Shown one piece after another: positions 7,893 to 16,588 of a stretch of DNA of 64,000 bases. Made by a program: the position numbers and the translations under genes. Under the pieces are notes generated by a model, which saw nothing but the letters and a program-made list of their open reading frames with translations, ran no database searches and was not told the origin of the DNA. The stretch comes from Clostridium_AW malenominatum (lineage in GTDB: Bacteria > Bacillota > Clostridia > Clostridiales > Clostridiaceae): assembly GCF_039521365.1 (NCBI RefSeq), contig NZ_BAAACF010000006.1:1-64000 (forward strand), written 5' to 3'. How positions within the stretch are numbered: the first letter of the stretch is position 1; the number at the start of each line of letters is the position of its first letter.

Positions 7893-9334
7893 CTTTCAAT
7901 ATTCATGTTCTTTAATTTTCTATATAATGACATTCTTGATATCCCTAGCAATTTAGCTGTCTCAGTTTTGTTGAACTTGCATGACTTTAGTGTTTCAATT
8001 ATTAATTTTTCTTCCCTTTTCTGAATGGTATCCATTATGGAGTTGTCTTTTTTGATTACTTCACTATTTTCATTTTCCTGGGAGTATTGAACATTTCTTT
8101 CTTGTACATTCATAGTATCTAATATATACTTGGGTATATTTTTAACTTCTACATTAATATCTAAGCTGTTAACTGCTGTGCTTGTAACCACATTTTTTAA
8201 CTCTCTAATATTTCCCGGCCATTTATATGATAAGAATAGCTCCATTACGTCATTCCCAAATTTTTTATCTATGCCAAACTCTTGATATAAAGCTGTATTA
8301 AAATGCTGAACCAAAAGTGATATATCTTCTTTCCTTTCTCTAAGAGGTGGGATATTAAGATTTAAAACATTTAATCTATAAAATAAATCAGAACGAAATT
8401 TGCCCTCATTTATCATATCTATTATATTACAGTTGGTGGCAGCAATAACTCTAATATCCACATTAATAATTTTATTACTACCTATTTTCTGTATTTCATT
8501 TTCTTGCAATACCCTCAAAAGTTTAGCCTGCATATCTAATGGTAGATCTCCGATTTCATCTAAAAAAATTGTTCCACCATTAGCTAACTCAAACTTTCCT
8601 ACTCTACCTGATTTATTCGCTCCTGTAAAAGAACCTTCCTCATAACCAAAAAGTTCTGATTCAATTAAGGTTTTAGGAATAGATGCACAATTAATACTAA
8701 TAAATGGTCCATCTTTTCTGCTGCTAGAATTATGTATGGAATGAGCAAATAATTCTTTCCCTGTTCCACTTTCCCCATTAATAAGAACAGTAAAATCCGT
8801 CTTGGCATAATTTTTCGCTCTTAATTTACAATCATTTCCCTGTATAGATTGAGTAAATATATCGTCGAAATTATATTTAGCCTTATAAACATCTACAGCC
8901 TTATTCTTTTTATGGGCCATAAGCTTATTAATTAATTTACTTTCCATAGCTAAATCATATAAATAATTTAAATCATCTATTAATATAATACCTATTCCAC
9001 CAATGATTTTGCTTCCATAAAATATTGGCAATCTATGTACAATTACTTCACGTCCATCTTTAAATTTATGCTTTTGCCCTATTTCCGCTCTGCCTGTTTT
9101 AACCACTATTGGCAGTCTAACTAAGGGGTCTATTTCTGTAATATGCTTTCCTACTACCTCATCAAGTTCTAGCCCTAAATAGTTTAGAAATGCTTTATTC
9201 ATAAAAACCTCATTACAGTTTCCATCTACAAAATTTATAGGTATAGGAATTTGGTCAAAAATCAAAGAAGTTGTTGAAACAAACAAGTTCTTAAATTCCT
9301 CTTCGGTAAGTTTTGCATCAATTAACGAATTCAT
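7877..9334 (-). CDS. sigma-54-dependent transcriptional activator with PAS sensor
   Basis: A 485-residue enhancer-binding protein. Residues about 15-125 are a PAS domain (FVDGNCNEVFMNKAFLNYLG). The AAA+ domain spans about 160-385: Walker A GESGTGKE, sigma-54 contact loop ELFGYEEGSFTGA (GSFTGA instead of the usual GAFTGA), Walker B GGTIFLDEIGD. The C-terminus is a Fis-type helix-turn-helix (ETAKLLGISRMSLYRKL). It diverges from the acyl-CoA ligase operon, which has a matching -24/-12 promoter and upstream TGTAACAC repeats; the same repeats precede the operon at 17487-20091. The PAS ligand is unknown. GGGGTGG precedes the ATG. Confidence 0.93.
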   Translation of the reverse strand: MNSLIDAKLTEEEFKNLFVSTTSLIFDQIPIPINFVDGNCNEVFMNKAFLNYLGLELDEVVGKHITEIDPLVRLPIVVKTGRAEIGQKHKFKDGREVIVHRLPIFYGSKIIGGIGIILIDDLNYLYDLAMESKLINKLMAHKKNKAVDVYKAKYNFDDIFTQSIQGNDCKLRAKNYAKTDFTVLINGESGTGKELFAHSIHNSSSRKDGPFISINCASIPKTLIESELFGYEEGSFTGANKSGRVGKFELANGGTIFLDEIGDLPLDMQAKLLRVLQENEIQKIGSNKIINVDIRVIAATNCNIIDMINEGKFRSDLFYRLNVLNLNIPPLRERKEDISLLVQHFNTALYQEFGIDKKFGNDVMELFLSYKWPGNIRELKNVVTSTAVNSLDINVEVKNIPKYILDTMNVQERNVQYSQENENSEVIKKDNSIMDTIQKREEKLIIETLKSCKFNKTETAKLLGISRMSLYRKLKNMNIESEKDL

Positions 9335-9441
9335 GTAACCACCCCATTTATCCCTTATTTCTAAACATCAAAAATCTCTTTTCTTCTACACATAATATAT
9401 TCTCTATTATCTGAATATTTCCCTTTAAAATATGCTATTAA

Positions 9442-9491
9442 TGTAACACATCTTTTACAATGTATATTACCCACTGACTCACAGTGTTACA
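9442..9491 (+). promoter_or_regulatory. upstream activator sequences for the sigma-54 activator
   Basis: TGTAACAC (9442-9449) and GTGTTACA (9484-9491) are perfect inverted copies, and TGTAA (9442-9446) pairs with TTACA (9455-9459). They lie about 40-90 bases upstream of the -24 element, the usual enhancer position. The same octamer is found before the other sigma-54 promoter at 20135-20151. Confidence 0.6.
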
Positions 9492-9527
9492 AATTAAATA
9501 TATTTACGAAAATTTTCTCTAAATCTA

Positions 9528-9544
9528 TTGGCATGTATTTTGCT
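9528..9544 (+). promoter_or_regulatory. sigma-54 (-24/-12) promoter of the acyl-CoA ligase operon
   Basis: TTGGCATGTATTTTGCT has GG at -24 and GC at -12 separated by exactly ten bases, matching the sigma-54 consensus TTGGCAC-N5-TTGC. The transcript would start near 9555, about 50 bases before the ATG. Confidence 0.85.
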
Positions 9545-9604
9545 TTATTTTAAAAGTAACTTTATTAATTTAATTATGTTTACATTATACAAGGAGGTTA
9601 TATT

Positions 9605-11176
9605 ATGTTGTTAACAGAATGTGATTGGCTTGGGGATATAATAGGCCACAGAGCAAAATTAAGCCCTGATAAGGAGGGGATTTTGGATCTTGATAATAAT
9701 ATCAATTATACCTTTTCTCATTTAAACGATCGCGCTAATAGATTAGCAAACTTTATGTCTGAACAATGTGGAATTAGAAAAGGTGACAGAGTTGCTTTTA
9801 TATCTAGAAATAGAATTGAAATGTTTGATGGAATTTTCGCCTGCGGTAAATTAGGGGCAGTATTTGTACCCTATAATTTAAGACTTTCCGCTGAAGAGCT
9901 TATACTTCTTATGAATAATGAAGAACCTAAAGCATTGTTTTTTGAAGACTTATTTTCTCCTGTCGTTCATCAATTAAAAAATAATATTAATACAATAAAC
10001 AAGTATGTTGTATTACCTAATGATGATTTGAATTCTAATGATGTTAATTACAATGAAGTAATTAAATATGAAAATAATGCTCCTGTAAAATGCAAAGATT
10101 TAAAACTAGAGGATATATACCTTTTAATACACACAGGTGGAACTACAGGTCTTCCAAAGGGAGCTATGATATCCCATAGAGCTGTTCTTTCTAATGCTAT
10201 GAACAATATTGTAGATTGGGGTTTATCTCCAAAGGATCGTGTTCACCTCATACTTCCTCTCTTTCATACTGGAGGATGGAATATATTAACTTTAGGTTTG
10301 CTTATGGTTGGCGGCGAGCTACTTATAAACAAAGATTTCACTCCAAAGCTTTCTTTAAAAGTTATAAATGATTATAAAACTAACTATGTATTTGGAGCTG
10401 CAACTATATTTAGAATGATGTACGAACAACCTGAGTTCCATACAACAGATTGGTCATCTGTTAGATGGGTTATGTCTGGTGCTGCTCCTACCCCTGTTCA
10501 AGTAATGGAAAAATTTTGGGAAAAAGGCGTTAAAATATGCTCTGGGTACGGCTTAACTGAAGGTGGACCAATGAACCTTGGTACTCCAGTAAATTTCATT
10601 ACCTTAGAAAAAATAAAAGAGAAATATGCATCTGTAGGAAAGCCCTTTTATTTTACCATAGCAAAAATAGTAGATGATAATGATAATGAAGTAGAACCTG
10701 GTAATACAGGAGAGTTAATATTTACGGGTCCTCAAATATTTTCAGGATATTGGAAAAACCAAGAGGAAACCAATAAAACACTACGTAATGGTTGGGTGTA
10801 CACTGGAGATATGGCAATAATGGATATGGAAGGTTATATCTCTATAGTAGGAAGAAAGAAAAATATATATATTAGTGGCGGAGAAAATGTATTTCCAGCT
10901 GAAATAGAAAAAATACTTTACCAAATAAATGAAATACATGAATGCTGTGTAATAGGAGTACCCGACGAAAAATGGGGAGAAGTTGGAAAAGCCGTAATAT
11001 CCTTAAAAGAAGGTATGACTTTAAGTAAATCACAGATTATTGAATTTTTAAATACCAAACTAGCCCACTATAAAGTTCCAAAATATGTAACCTTCGTTGA
11101 AGAGGTACCTAAAAATTCCGTTGGCAAAATAGTTTCACAAGAGGTTATAAAAAAATACGGAAAACCTGAAGACTAA
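9605..11176 (+). CDS. AMP-dependent acyl-CoA ligase (class I adenylate-forming)
   Basis: A 523-residue member of the fatty-acyl/aryl-CoA ligase family, which activates a carboxylic acid with ATP and transfers it to CoA. Motifs: P-loop HTGGTTGLPKGAMISH near residue 175, SGYGLTEGG, the hinge GWVYTGDMAIMD, GRKKNIYISGGENVFPAEIE, and the C-terminal PKNSVGKI with the catalytic lysine. The substrate cannot be read from sequence. It is controlled by a sigma-54 promoter and followed, 21 bases later, by a KAS III-like gene, which suggests the acyl-CoA is used there. AAGGAGG precedes the ATG. Confidence 0.9.
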   Translation: MLLTECDWLGDIIGHRAKLSPDKEGILDLDNNINYTFSHLNDRANRLANFMSEQCGIRKGDRVAFISRNRIEMFDGIFACGKLGAVFVPYNLRLSAEELILLMNNEEPKALFFEDLFSPVVHQLKNNINTINKYVVLPNDDLNSNDVNYNEVIKYENNAPVKCKDLKLEDIYLLIHTGGTTGLPKGAMISHRAVLSNAMNNIVDWGLSPKDRVHLILPLFHTGGWNILTLGLLMVGGELLINKDFTPKLSLKVINDYKTNYVFGAATIFRMMYEQPEFHTTDWSSVRWVMSGAAPTPVQVMEKFWEKGVKICSGYGLTEGGPMNLGTPVNFITLEKIKEKYASVGKPFYFTIAKIVDDNDNEVEPGNTGELIFTGPQIFSGYWKNQEETNKTLRNGWVYTGDMAIMDMEGYISIVGRKKNIYISGGENVFPAEIEKILYQINEIHECCVIGVPDEKWGEVGKAVISLKEGMTLSKSQIIEFLNTKLAHYKVPKYVTFVEEVPKNSVGKIVSQEVIKKYGKPED

Positions 11177-11197
11177 TTTGAAAGGAGCAGATTAAAA

Positions 11198-12262
11198 ATG
11201 GAGAATTTATTAAAAGTACCTGTTGGTATTAGAAATATTGGTGTTTACTACCCAGAACAAATTGAAACCTATAAAGAAATATCTAAACTAAGTGGAATTC
11301 CTGAAGAGGTTATAAAAAATAAATTTGGAATAGAGTCTAAACATAAGGCGGCACAAAATGAAACCGTATCTGACATGTGTGTACAAGCTGCCTTAGACTG
11401 CATAAAAGATGTAATTAAACCTGAAGATATAGACCTTATAATATATCATGGTAGTGAATATAAAGATTATTATCTTTATAATTGCTCAGCTCATATTCAA
11501 CATAAGATAGGAGCAGTAAACGCCAAAACCTTTGAAGTTCATAATTTATGTTCCTCTGGTGCATTATGTTTGCAGATAGCTAAAAGCCTTATGATAACTC
11601 AACCGGATATAAAAAACACCTTACTTGTAGTTGGATCAAAAGAATCCGATCTAGTTGACTATAGAAATCCAAGAGCAAGATTTATGTTTAACTTTGGTGA
11701 TGGTGCAGCTGCATGCCTTATTACGAGGGGATATGAAAATAATCAAATATTAGAATCACAAATCATCACTGCTGGTTCCTTTGCAGATAGCGTAGCAGTT
11801 TATGATATAGGAAATGCAAACTATAATAAAATTTCATATGTAACCAAGGACTTTCTTTTAGCCGAAGAAGAAAAAAACAAAGGAAATTATGTAGGTTATT
11901 TAGGTCTGGATGTATCAGATCCACAGGATATGAAAGAAAGACTTGATCCTATTTCTTTATCAAATTTCTGCAAGGTAATAGGAGATGCTGCTGAAAAAAG
12001 TGGCTATAAGAAAAATGAAATAGGCTTCCTGGCTCCAATTTTTATGAAAAACTCCATATTAAATTTAATACTAAAGGAATTTGATATGGTTGAAGAACAG
12101 TCCTTTATTCTTAATAACTTTGGTCATGTACAATCAGCAGATGCTTATATTTCTGTTTATGAGGGGCTAAAACTTGGAAGAATTAAAGATGGGGATTTAG
12201 TTATTATGCTAGGATCAGGAACAGGTTATTCCTGGGCCGCTACTGCAGTTAGATGGGGATAA
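11198..12262 (+). CDS. KAS III-like (FabH/thiolase superfamily) enzyme with altered active site
   Basis: A 354-residue thiolase-fold protein of the 3-oxoacyl-ACP synthase III group. The nucleophile cysteine is in HNLCSSGALC near residue 118, and GSGTGYSWAATAVRWG closes the C-terminus. The FabH His motif PHQAN appears as APIFMKN, with no histidine, and the Asn motif GNTSAAS appears as GHVQSAD. The Cys-His-Asn triad is therefore not conserved, though GHVQSAD offers another histidine and an aspartate. It could be a ketoacyl synthase, an acyltransferase or another ester/thioester enzyme. It is the last gene of the sigma-54 operon; AAAGGAG precedes the ATG. Confidence 0.8.
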   Translation: MENLLKVPVGIRNIGVYYPEQIETYKEISKLSGIPEEVIKNKFGIESKHKAAQNETVSDMCVQAALDCIKDVIKPEDIDLIIYHGSEYKDYYLYNCSAHIQHKIGAVNAKTFEVHNLCSSGALCLQIAKSLMITQPDIKNTLLVVGSKESDLVDYRNPRARFMFNFGDGAAACLITRGYENNQILESQIITAGSFADSVAVYDIGNANYNKISYVTKDFLLAEEEKNKGNYVGYLGLDVSDPQDMKERLDPISLSNFCKVIGDAAEKSGYKKNEIGFLAPIFMKNSILNLILKEFDMVEEQSFILNNFGHVQSADAYISVYEGLKLGRIKDGDLVIMLGSGTGYSWAATAVRWG

Positions 12263-12265
12263 TAA

Positions 12266-12294
12266 AAAATGGACAGTCAACTGTCCATTTTTTT
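12266..12294. terminator. bidirectional terminator
   Basis: The inverted repeat ATGGACAGT/ACTGTCCAT has a T-run on the forward side and an A-run on the other, so it can end both the sigma-54 operon and the convergent AIM24 gene. Confidence 0.85.
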
Positions 12295-13106
12295 TATTCT
12301 TTAGTATTTGAACTTCCACCTGGATTAGTCATTCCATATAATCCACTTATAGCTAATTTTCTATAAATACTTTGAGTTGGTGCTAACCAAACTTCTCCTG
12401 TTCCTCTAAATACATTTAAAAATCCTTCCCCGCTAGTGGCTGAGCTAATTAAAGATTTTGAGGATTTCTCTACGGTAAACTCTATGCTTCCTTTTCTTAA
12501 TATTGCAAAGCTTCCATCTACCTTTAAGGTTTCATTATTTAATGTATATTTTATTATTTCATCTTGCGGTACAGGAAGTTCTAAAACTACAATGCCTCTT
12601 CCTTTAAGTCTAGTTTGAAATAATCCTTCATTTCCAAGCATTGCTGAGGATAGATTCTTTTGCATTGCAGCTCCAACTTCTATGCTGTCTTCACAGGCGT
12701 AAAATAAACCATCATCTACTATAATTTCTTCATTATTTAATTTAATCATATCATAATGACCAAAACTTGGTTCAAGGTGTATTTCTCCACTTCCTCTATA
12801 AACAGGTTTGAAAACTGTTTCTCCAGTAACTTTACTAGTAAATAATTTCTTACCTAATCCCAGCATTCCTCCTACTTTACTATCCATTTCAATATTACCC
12901 TTTAAAAAGTGTAATGCACCTGCTTCTAATTTAACTGAAGCATTATTAAGAATTACTTTCACCTGTTTTAACTTTATATTTGCTTCTCTCATGTAAAAAA
13001 GCCCTAAAGCACTTCCAATATCTCTGCTTCCTCTAAGGTAATCATACTCTAATACCTCAAAGGTTACGTTGTCACCTTCCATTTTTAAAATACTATTTCT
13101 CCCCAT
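12294..13106 (-). CDS. AIM24 family protein (TIGR00266/DUF124)
   Basis: A 270-residue AIM24/DUF124 protein, built of repeating beta strands. Family features seen are LEAGALHFLKGNIEM, the conserved glycine-rich FRGTGEVWLAPT near the C-terminus and GSGEIHLEPSFGHY in the middle. The bacterial members have no established biochemical role. No membrane segment or signal peptide is visible. GGAGG lies before the ATG, and it appears to be a single-gene unit ending at a shared terminator. Confidence 0.85.
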   Translation of the reverse strand: MGRNSILKMEGDNVTFEVLEYDYLRGSRDIGSALGLFYMREANIKLKQVKVILNNASVKLEAGALHFLKGNIEMDSKVGGMLGLGKKLFTSKVTGETVFKPVYRGSGEIHLEPSFGHYDMIKLNNEEIIVDDGLFYACEDSIEVGAAMQKNLSSAMLGNEGLFQTRLKGRGIVVLELPVPQDEIIKYTLNNETLKVDGSFAILRKGSIEFTVEKSSKSLISSATSGEGFLNVFRGTGEVWLAPTQSIYRKLAISGLYGMTNPGGSSNTKE

Positions 13107-13196
13107 AATCTTTACCTCCTACTTTTATATGATAATATTAACAAAATTCTCAATAGATATATATTTTTTTCAATTATAATTTTATGTTATATATCT

Positions 13197-15536
13197 TTAC
13201 CAAAAATCACATAATATACTATCTAAGTCTTTCCTATTATATATTACCCTGTTATCTCCCCACTCCTTCGGAAATATACTTTGATAAGCTCTCGATGCAA
13301 ATCTATCATCGATTAGTAATATTGCTCCCCTATCTTCCTCCGTTCTTATAACTCTTCCAGCTCCTTGAAGCACCTTATTCACACCTGGGTATACATAGGA
13401 ATAATCATATCCTCTTCCATTATTTTTATCAAAGTACTTCATAATTATATCTCTTTCAAAACATATTTGAGGAAGCCCAACTCCCACTATTACCGCACCT
13501 GACAATCTTTCCCCTTTTAAATCTATACCCTCTGAAAACATTCCCCCAAGAACTGAAAAAGCAACCATGGTCTTTTCCGGATTTTCAACGAATTTTTCCA
13601 AAAATGCCCCTCTCTCTTCATCTTTCATAGCTGAATTTTGAACTAGGATTTCCACCTCTTCATTACTTTCTTTAAATTTTTCTAGTACTTTTTCCATGTA
13701 CATATATGAAGGGAAAAATACTAGGTAGTTACCTTTTTTACTTTTTATAAAGGTTTTAATGTATTCTACAATTTGGCCAATGCTATTATCCCTATTTTTA
13801 TATCTTGTAGATATATTTCCTGCAATAATTATTTTTCTATTATTATTATCGAAAGGAGAAGGAATTCCAAAGGAGAAATCCTCCTTATCCCCTCCTAACA
13901 AATCCATAAAATAATTCATGGGCGATAGAGTAGCAGAAAAAAACACCCCTGCTCTTCCTTTTTTAACACTCTCCCTCAAGAGCTTTGATGGATCTAAACA
14001 AAAGAGCGTTAAAAGGAGACTTCTGTCATCTCTCTTGCAGAACACAATAAAATTTTCATCGTACAACTCACTTATTCTAATAAAAGCCAAGCAGTCAAAA
14101 TACAACTTTAAAATATGTTCGTATTCATCGGATTTATCTTTAATTTTTAGCCAATTCTCCATTTCTTCCACTAAAATTCTTAAATGAGATGTTATAGCTA
14201 AAGGCTCCTCTTCTAAAATATAATTCTCCCCGCCCTCAAACTTTTTCCCCAATTCTATGAAATAAGAGTTCACTTTATCTAATTTTTTATATAATTTTTT
14301 ATCTAAGTCTTTAGTGATTTTTTTCCCTTTAAGAAAATCTTCTTTTGACAGGGAAGCAGAAAACATATCCCTTCCTCTATCCACTAAGTTATGAGCTTCA
14401 TCGATTAAAAACACGTAATCTTCTTTTTTTCCATCAAAAAATCTTTTCAAATATACTCTAGGATCAAAAACATAATTATAGTCACATATAACTAAATCTG
14501 ACCAAAGGGCTACATCTAAGGAAAATTCAAATGGACAAACCCTATGCTTTAAAGCATATTTTTGAATTATGTCCTTATCCATTAAGCTTTCATTATTTAA
14601 TAAATCTAATACCGCTTCATTTACCCTATCATAATGGCCCTTTGCATACTCACATTGTTCCCCATTACAAGTAGCTTTATCTTTAAAGCATATCTTCTCC
14701 TTTGATGTAATAGAAAGAGTTTTTAAATATAAACCCTTTTTACTCATTATGTTAATTCCTTCTAGTGCAACAGAGGATGTAATATTTTTCGCAGTTAGGT
14801 AAAATATCTTATAAGCAAGTCCTTCTCCCATAGCTTTCACCGTTGGAAAAATAGTAGATATGGTTTTTCCTACTCCAGTTGGAGCTTGCAGAAAAATATT
14901 CTTTCCCTCACGTATGGTTTTATACACTGAAACCGCTAGTTCCCTTTGACCTTTTCTATATTTACTAAAGGGAAAGTCTAGATTTTTTATACTTAAATCT
15001 CTCTTTTCATTCCACTCTTTTTGAAATTCAATCCATACATAATATTTATCTATTAAATCATAAAAGAAATTTTCCAATTCTTCTAAGTAAAACTCCTCAG
15101 GTATGATTTTAATTTCCTTGGTTTCTACATTGCAATAGGTGAGTTGAACACCTATTTTCTCTAGATTATTTTCTCTTCCATATATATACGCGTAACATTT
15201 CCCCTGAGCCATATGAAGTGGATTATAATTTTCTTCTATCTTTTCTAAATCTCTGGTGGTGCTTTTTATTTCATCAATAATAACCATGCCATCTTCTTCA
15301 ATAATTCCATCTGCTCTTCCTTCAACGGATAGAATTACATCCTCATAGTTAAAGGTATATTTTAAAGAAACCTCTGCTCTATAATTTTCACCTTTATTCT
15401 TTTGTATCTTTTGGTGTATCCTGGTTCCTTCTAAAGCTCTCCCCCCTCCTACAAAGGTGGAATCTATATCACCAGATCTCATTATAAATTCAACTAAGTT
15501 TCTAACAGAAACTTTAAATTCTTTACTCATAATCAT
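13197..15536 (-). CDS. XPD/DinG-type superfamily 2 helicase with N-terminal PD-(D/E)XK nuclease domain
   Basis: A 779-residue protein. Residues about 1-170 look like a Cas4/RecB-type nuclease (GRADGIIEEDGMVIIDEIKS gives the D...ExK motif). The helicase follows: Walker A LQAPTGVGKTIS near 218, four cysteines in the order CFKD, TCNG, QCEYA, RVCPFEF that likely bind an iron-sulfur cluster, DEAH box FLIDEAHN, SATLSP, SEGIDLKG, and motif VI QGAGRVIRTEEDRG. Relatives act on DNA in repair. Two ATGs lie six bases apart (15536, 15530); either may be used. No operon partner is evident. Confidence 0.88.
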   Translation of the reverse strand: MIMSKEFKVSVRNLVEFIMRSGDIDSTFVGGGRALEGTRIHQKIQKNKGENYRAEVSLKYTFNYEDVILSVEGRADGIIEEDGMVIIDEIKSTTRDLEKIEENYNPLHMAQGKCYAYIYGRENNLEKIGVQLTYCNVETKEIKIIPEEFYLEELENFFYDLIDKYYVWIEFQKEWNEKRDLSIKNLDFPFSKYRKGQRELAVSVYKTIREGKNIFLQAPTGVGKTISTIFPTVKAMGEGLAYKIFYLTAKNITSSVALEGINIMSKKGLYLKTLSITSKEKICFKDKATCNGEQCEYAKGHYDRVNEAVLDLLNNESLMDKDIIQKYALKHRVCPFEFSLDVALWSDLVICDYNYVFDPRVYLKRFFDGKKEDYVFLIDEAHNLVDRGRDMFSASLSKEDFLKGKKITKDLDKKLYKKLDKVNSYFIELGKKFEGGENYILEEEPLAITSHLRILVEEMENWLKIKDKSDEYEHILKLYFDCLAFIRISELYDENFIVFCKRDDRSLLLTLFCLDPSKLLRESVKKGRAGVFFSATLSPMNYFMDLLGGDKEDFSFGIPSPFDNNNRKIIIAGNISTRYKNRDNSIGQIVEYIKTFIKSKKGNYLVFFPSYMYMEKVLEKFKESNEEVEILVQNSAMKDEERGAFLEKFVENPEKTMVAFSVLGGMFSEGIDLKGERLSGAVIVGVGLPQICFERDIIMKYFDKNNGRGYDYSYVYPGVNKVLQGAGRVIRTEEDRGAILLIDDRFASRAYQSIFPKEWGDNRVIYNRKDLDSILCDFW

Positions 15537-15575
15537 CAGCCTTTTTCATATAATCTTTTGTTAATGATACACTTA

Positions 15576-15989
15576 CTATTTATAATTATCAATGATTTTT
15601 CTCGTAGATAACCACTTACCTATAGCTGCCTTACTAAATCTATATTCAGAATCAATTTTAACATAAGGCATATCTAGCTCTTTATTTTCCATCATTATAT
15701 AAACTACGTTTCTATTAATATCTAGGTATTCCGCTAATTCAGCTACAGACATAAAATCTTTACCCATCTCTTCTTTTGTAATATACTTATCAACTTTAGC
15801 TCTAATTCCAGAAAAAGAGCTGTCAATACTACTTATTCTGTTATTTACCCTATTAACATCTGCATTTAATCTATATAATTCATTAGCTATTGTAACTTTA
15901 AAGTTACTAATTAAATTTATAGTGTAAATATTTAATAATATTGAAAATCCAAGCAAGCAATAAATAACTTTCTCCTTCACATCCTTCAT
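15576..15989 (-). CDS. membrane-anchored protein with excisionase/MerR-like helix-turn-helix
   Basis: A 137-residue protein not recognised as a named family. One N-terminal transmembrane helix (VIYCLLGFSILLNIYTINLI) is followed by a coiled-coil-like stretch (VNRVNNRISSIDSS) and a C-terminal helix-turn-helix (MSVAELAEYLDINRNVVYIMMENKEL...YRFSKAAIGKWL) typical of MerR/Xis-type DNA binding. A longer open frame runs to 16049, but GGAGGG lies correctly in front of the ATG at 15989. A DNA-binding domain tethered to the membrane is unusual; the domain may instead bind protein. Confidence 0.65.
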   Translation of the reverse strand: MKDVKEKVIYCLLGFSILLNIYTINLISNFKVTIANELYRLNADVNRVNNRISSIDSSFSGIRAKVDKYITKEEMGKDFMSVAELAEYLDINRNVVYIMMENKELDMPYVKIDSEYRFSKAAIGKWLSTRKIIDNYK

Positions 15990-16047
15990 TTTTTCCCTCC
16001 ATAAATAATTAATCCCTATGTAAATTGTACCATATTTTGCATAATAC

Positions 16048-16078
16048 AAAAGGGACTTTGTTACACAAAATCCCTTAA
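16048..16078 (-). terminator. terminator after the 96-residue membrane protein
   Basis: Inverted repeat AAGGGACTTTG (16050-16060) / CAAAATCCCTT (16066-16076), followed on the reverse strand by TTTTGTATT. Confidence 0.7.
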
Positions 16079-16094
16079 TCCGTTATTAATTATT

Positions 16095-16385
16095 TTACAA
16101 TAGATTTTTTTCTCTTAATCTTTTCGTACTCTCAGTAATATAAAAGATATTAATTAAAAGAATCAAAGTACAACCTAATAATAATATTCCTCCCAATCCC
16201 TTTACAGCTACTATATAATGTCTGTGAAGAAATATAAAAATAATAATTAATATATTATAAATACTTTTAAGTATTCTATAGTATCCTCTTCTATACCCAT
16301 CTTTAAAATATATATCTCCTATGAAGCATTCAATTGTAACCGTAGCAATTAAAGTACAGAAGAGAAATATTAGTAAATTTGTCAT
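16095..16385 (-). CDS. small membrane protein, unknown function
   Basis: A 96-residue protein with three predicted transmembrane segments (residues 1-18, about 38-54 and 60-82) and a short basic C-terminus. GGGGG lies in front of the ATG. I do not recognise the family. It has its own terminator and lies between the helix-turn-helix membrane protein and the CDF transporter, with no clear functional link. Confidence 0.6.
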   Translation of the reverse strand: MTNLLIFLFCTLIATVTIECFIGDIYFKDGYRRGYYRILKSIYNILIIIFIFLHRHYIVAVKGLGGILLLGCTLILLINIFYITESTKRLREKNLL

Positions 16386-16588
16386 TATATATTCCCCCTT
16401 AGTTAGACTTCATATATATTATTATAAAGAATATATCTTGCTATAATATTACTAAATTCTTAAAATTTACTTAAGAATTTAAATACCAAACGACATTCTT
16501 TATCAATTGAAAATAAATGTCACTGTATCCATTATATATATTCATCATATTATAATATTAACTATATTATCAATTGAGAGGTATTAGA

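Noticed and set aside
14641..14720. Cysteine cluster near Cas4-like domain considered as evidence for a CRISPR-associated locus
   Set aside because: No repeats, spacers or other cas genes are in the window; the cysteines sit in the helicase domain as in XPD/DinG.
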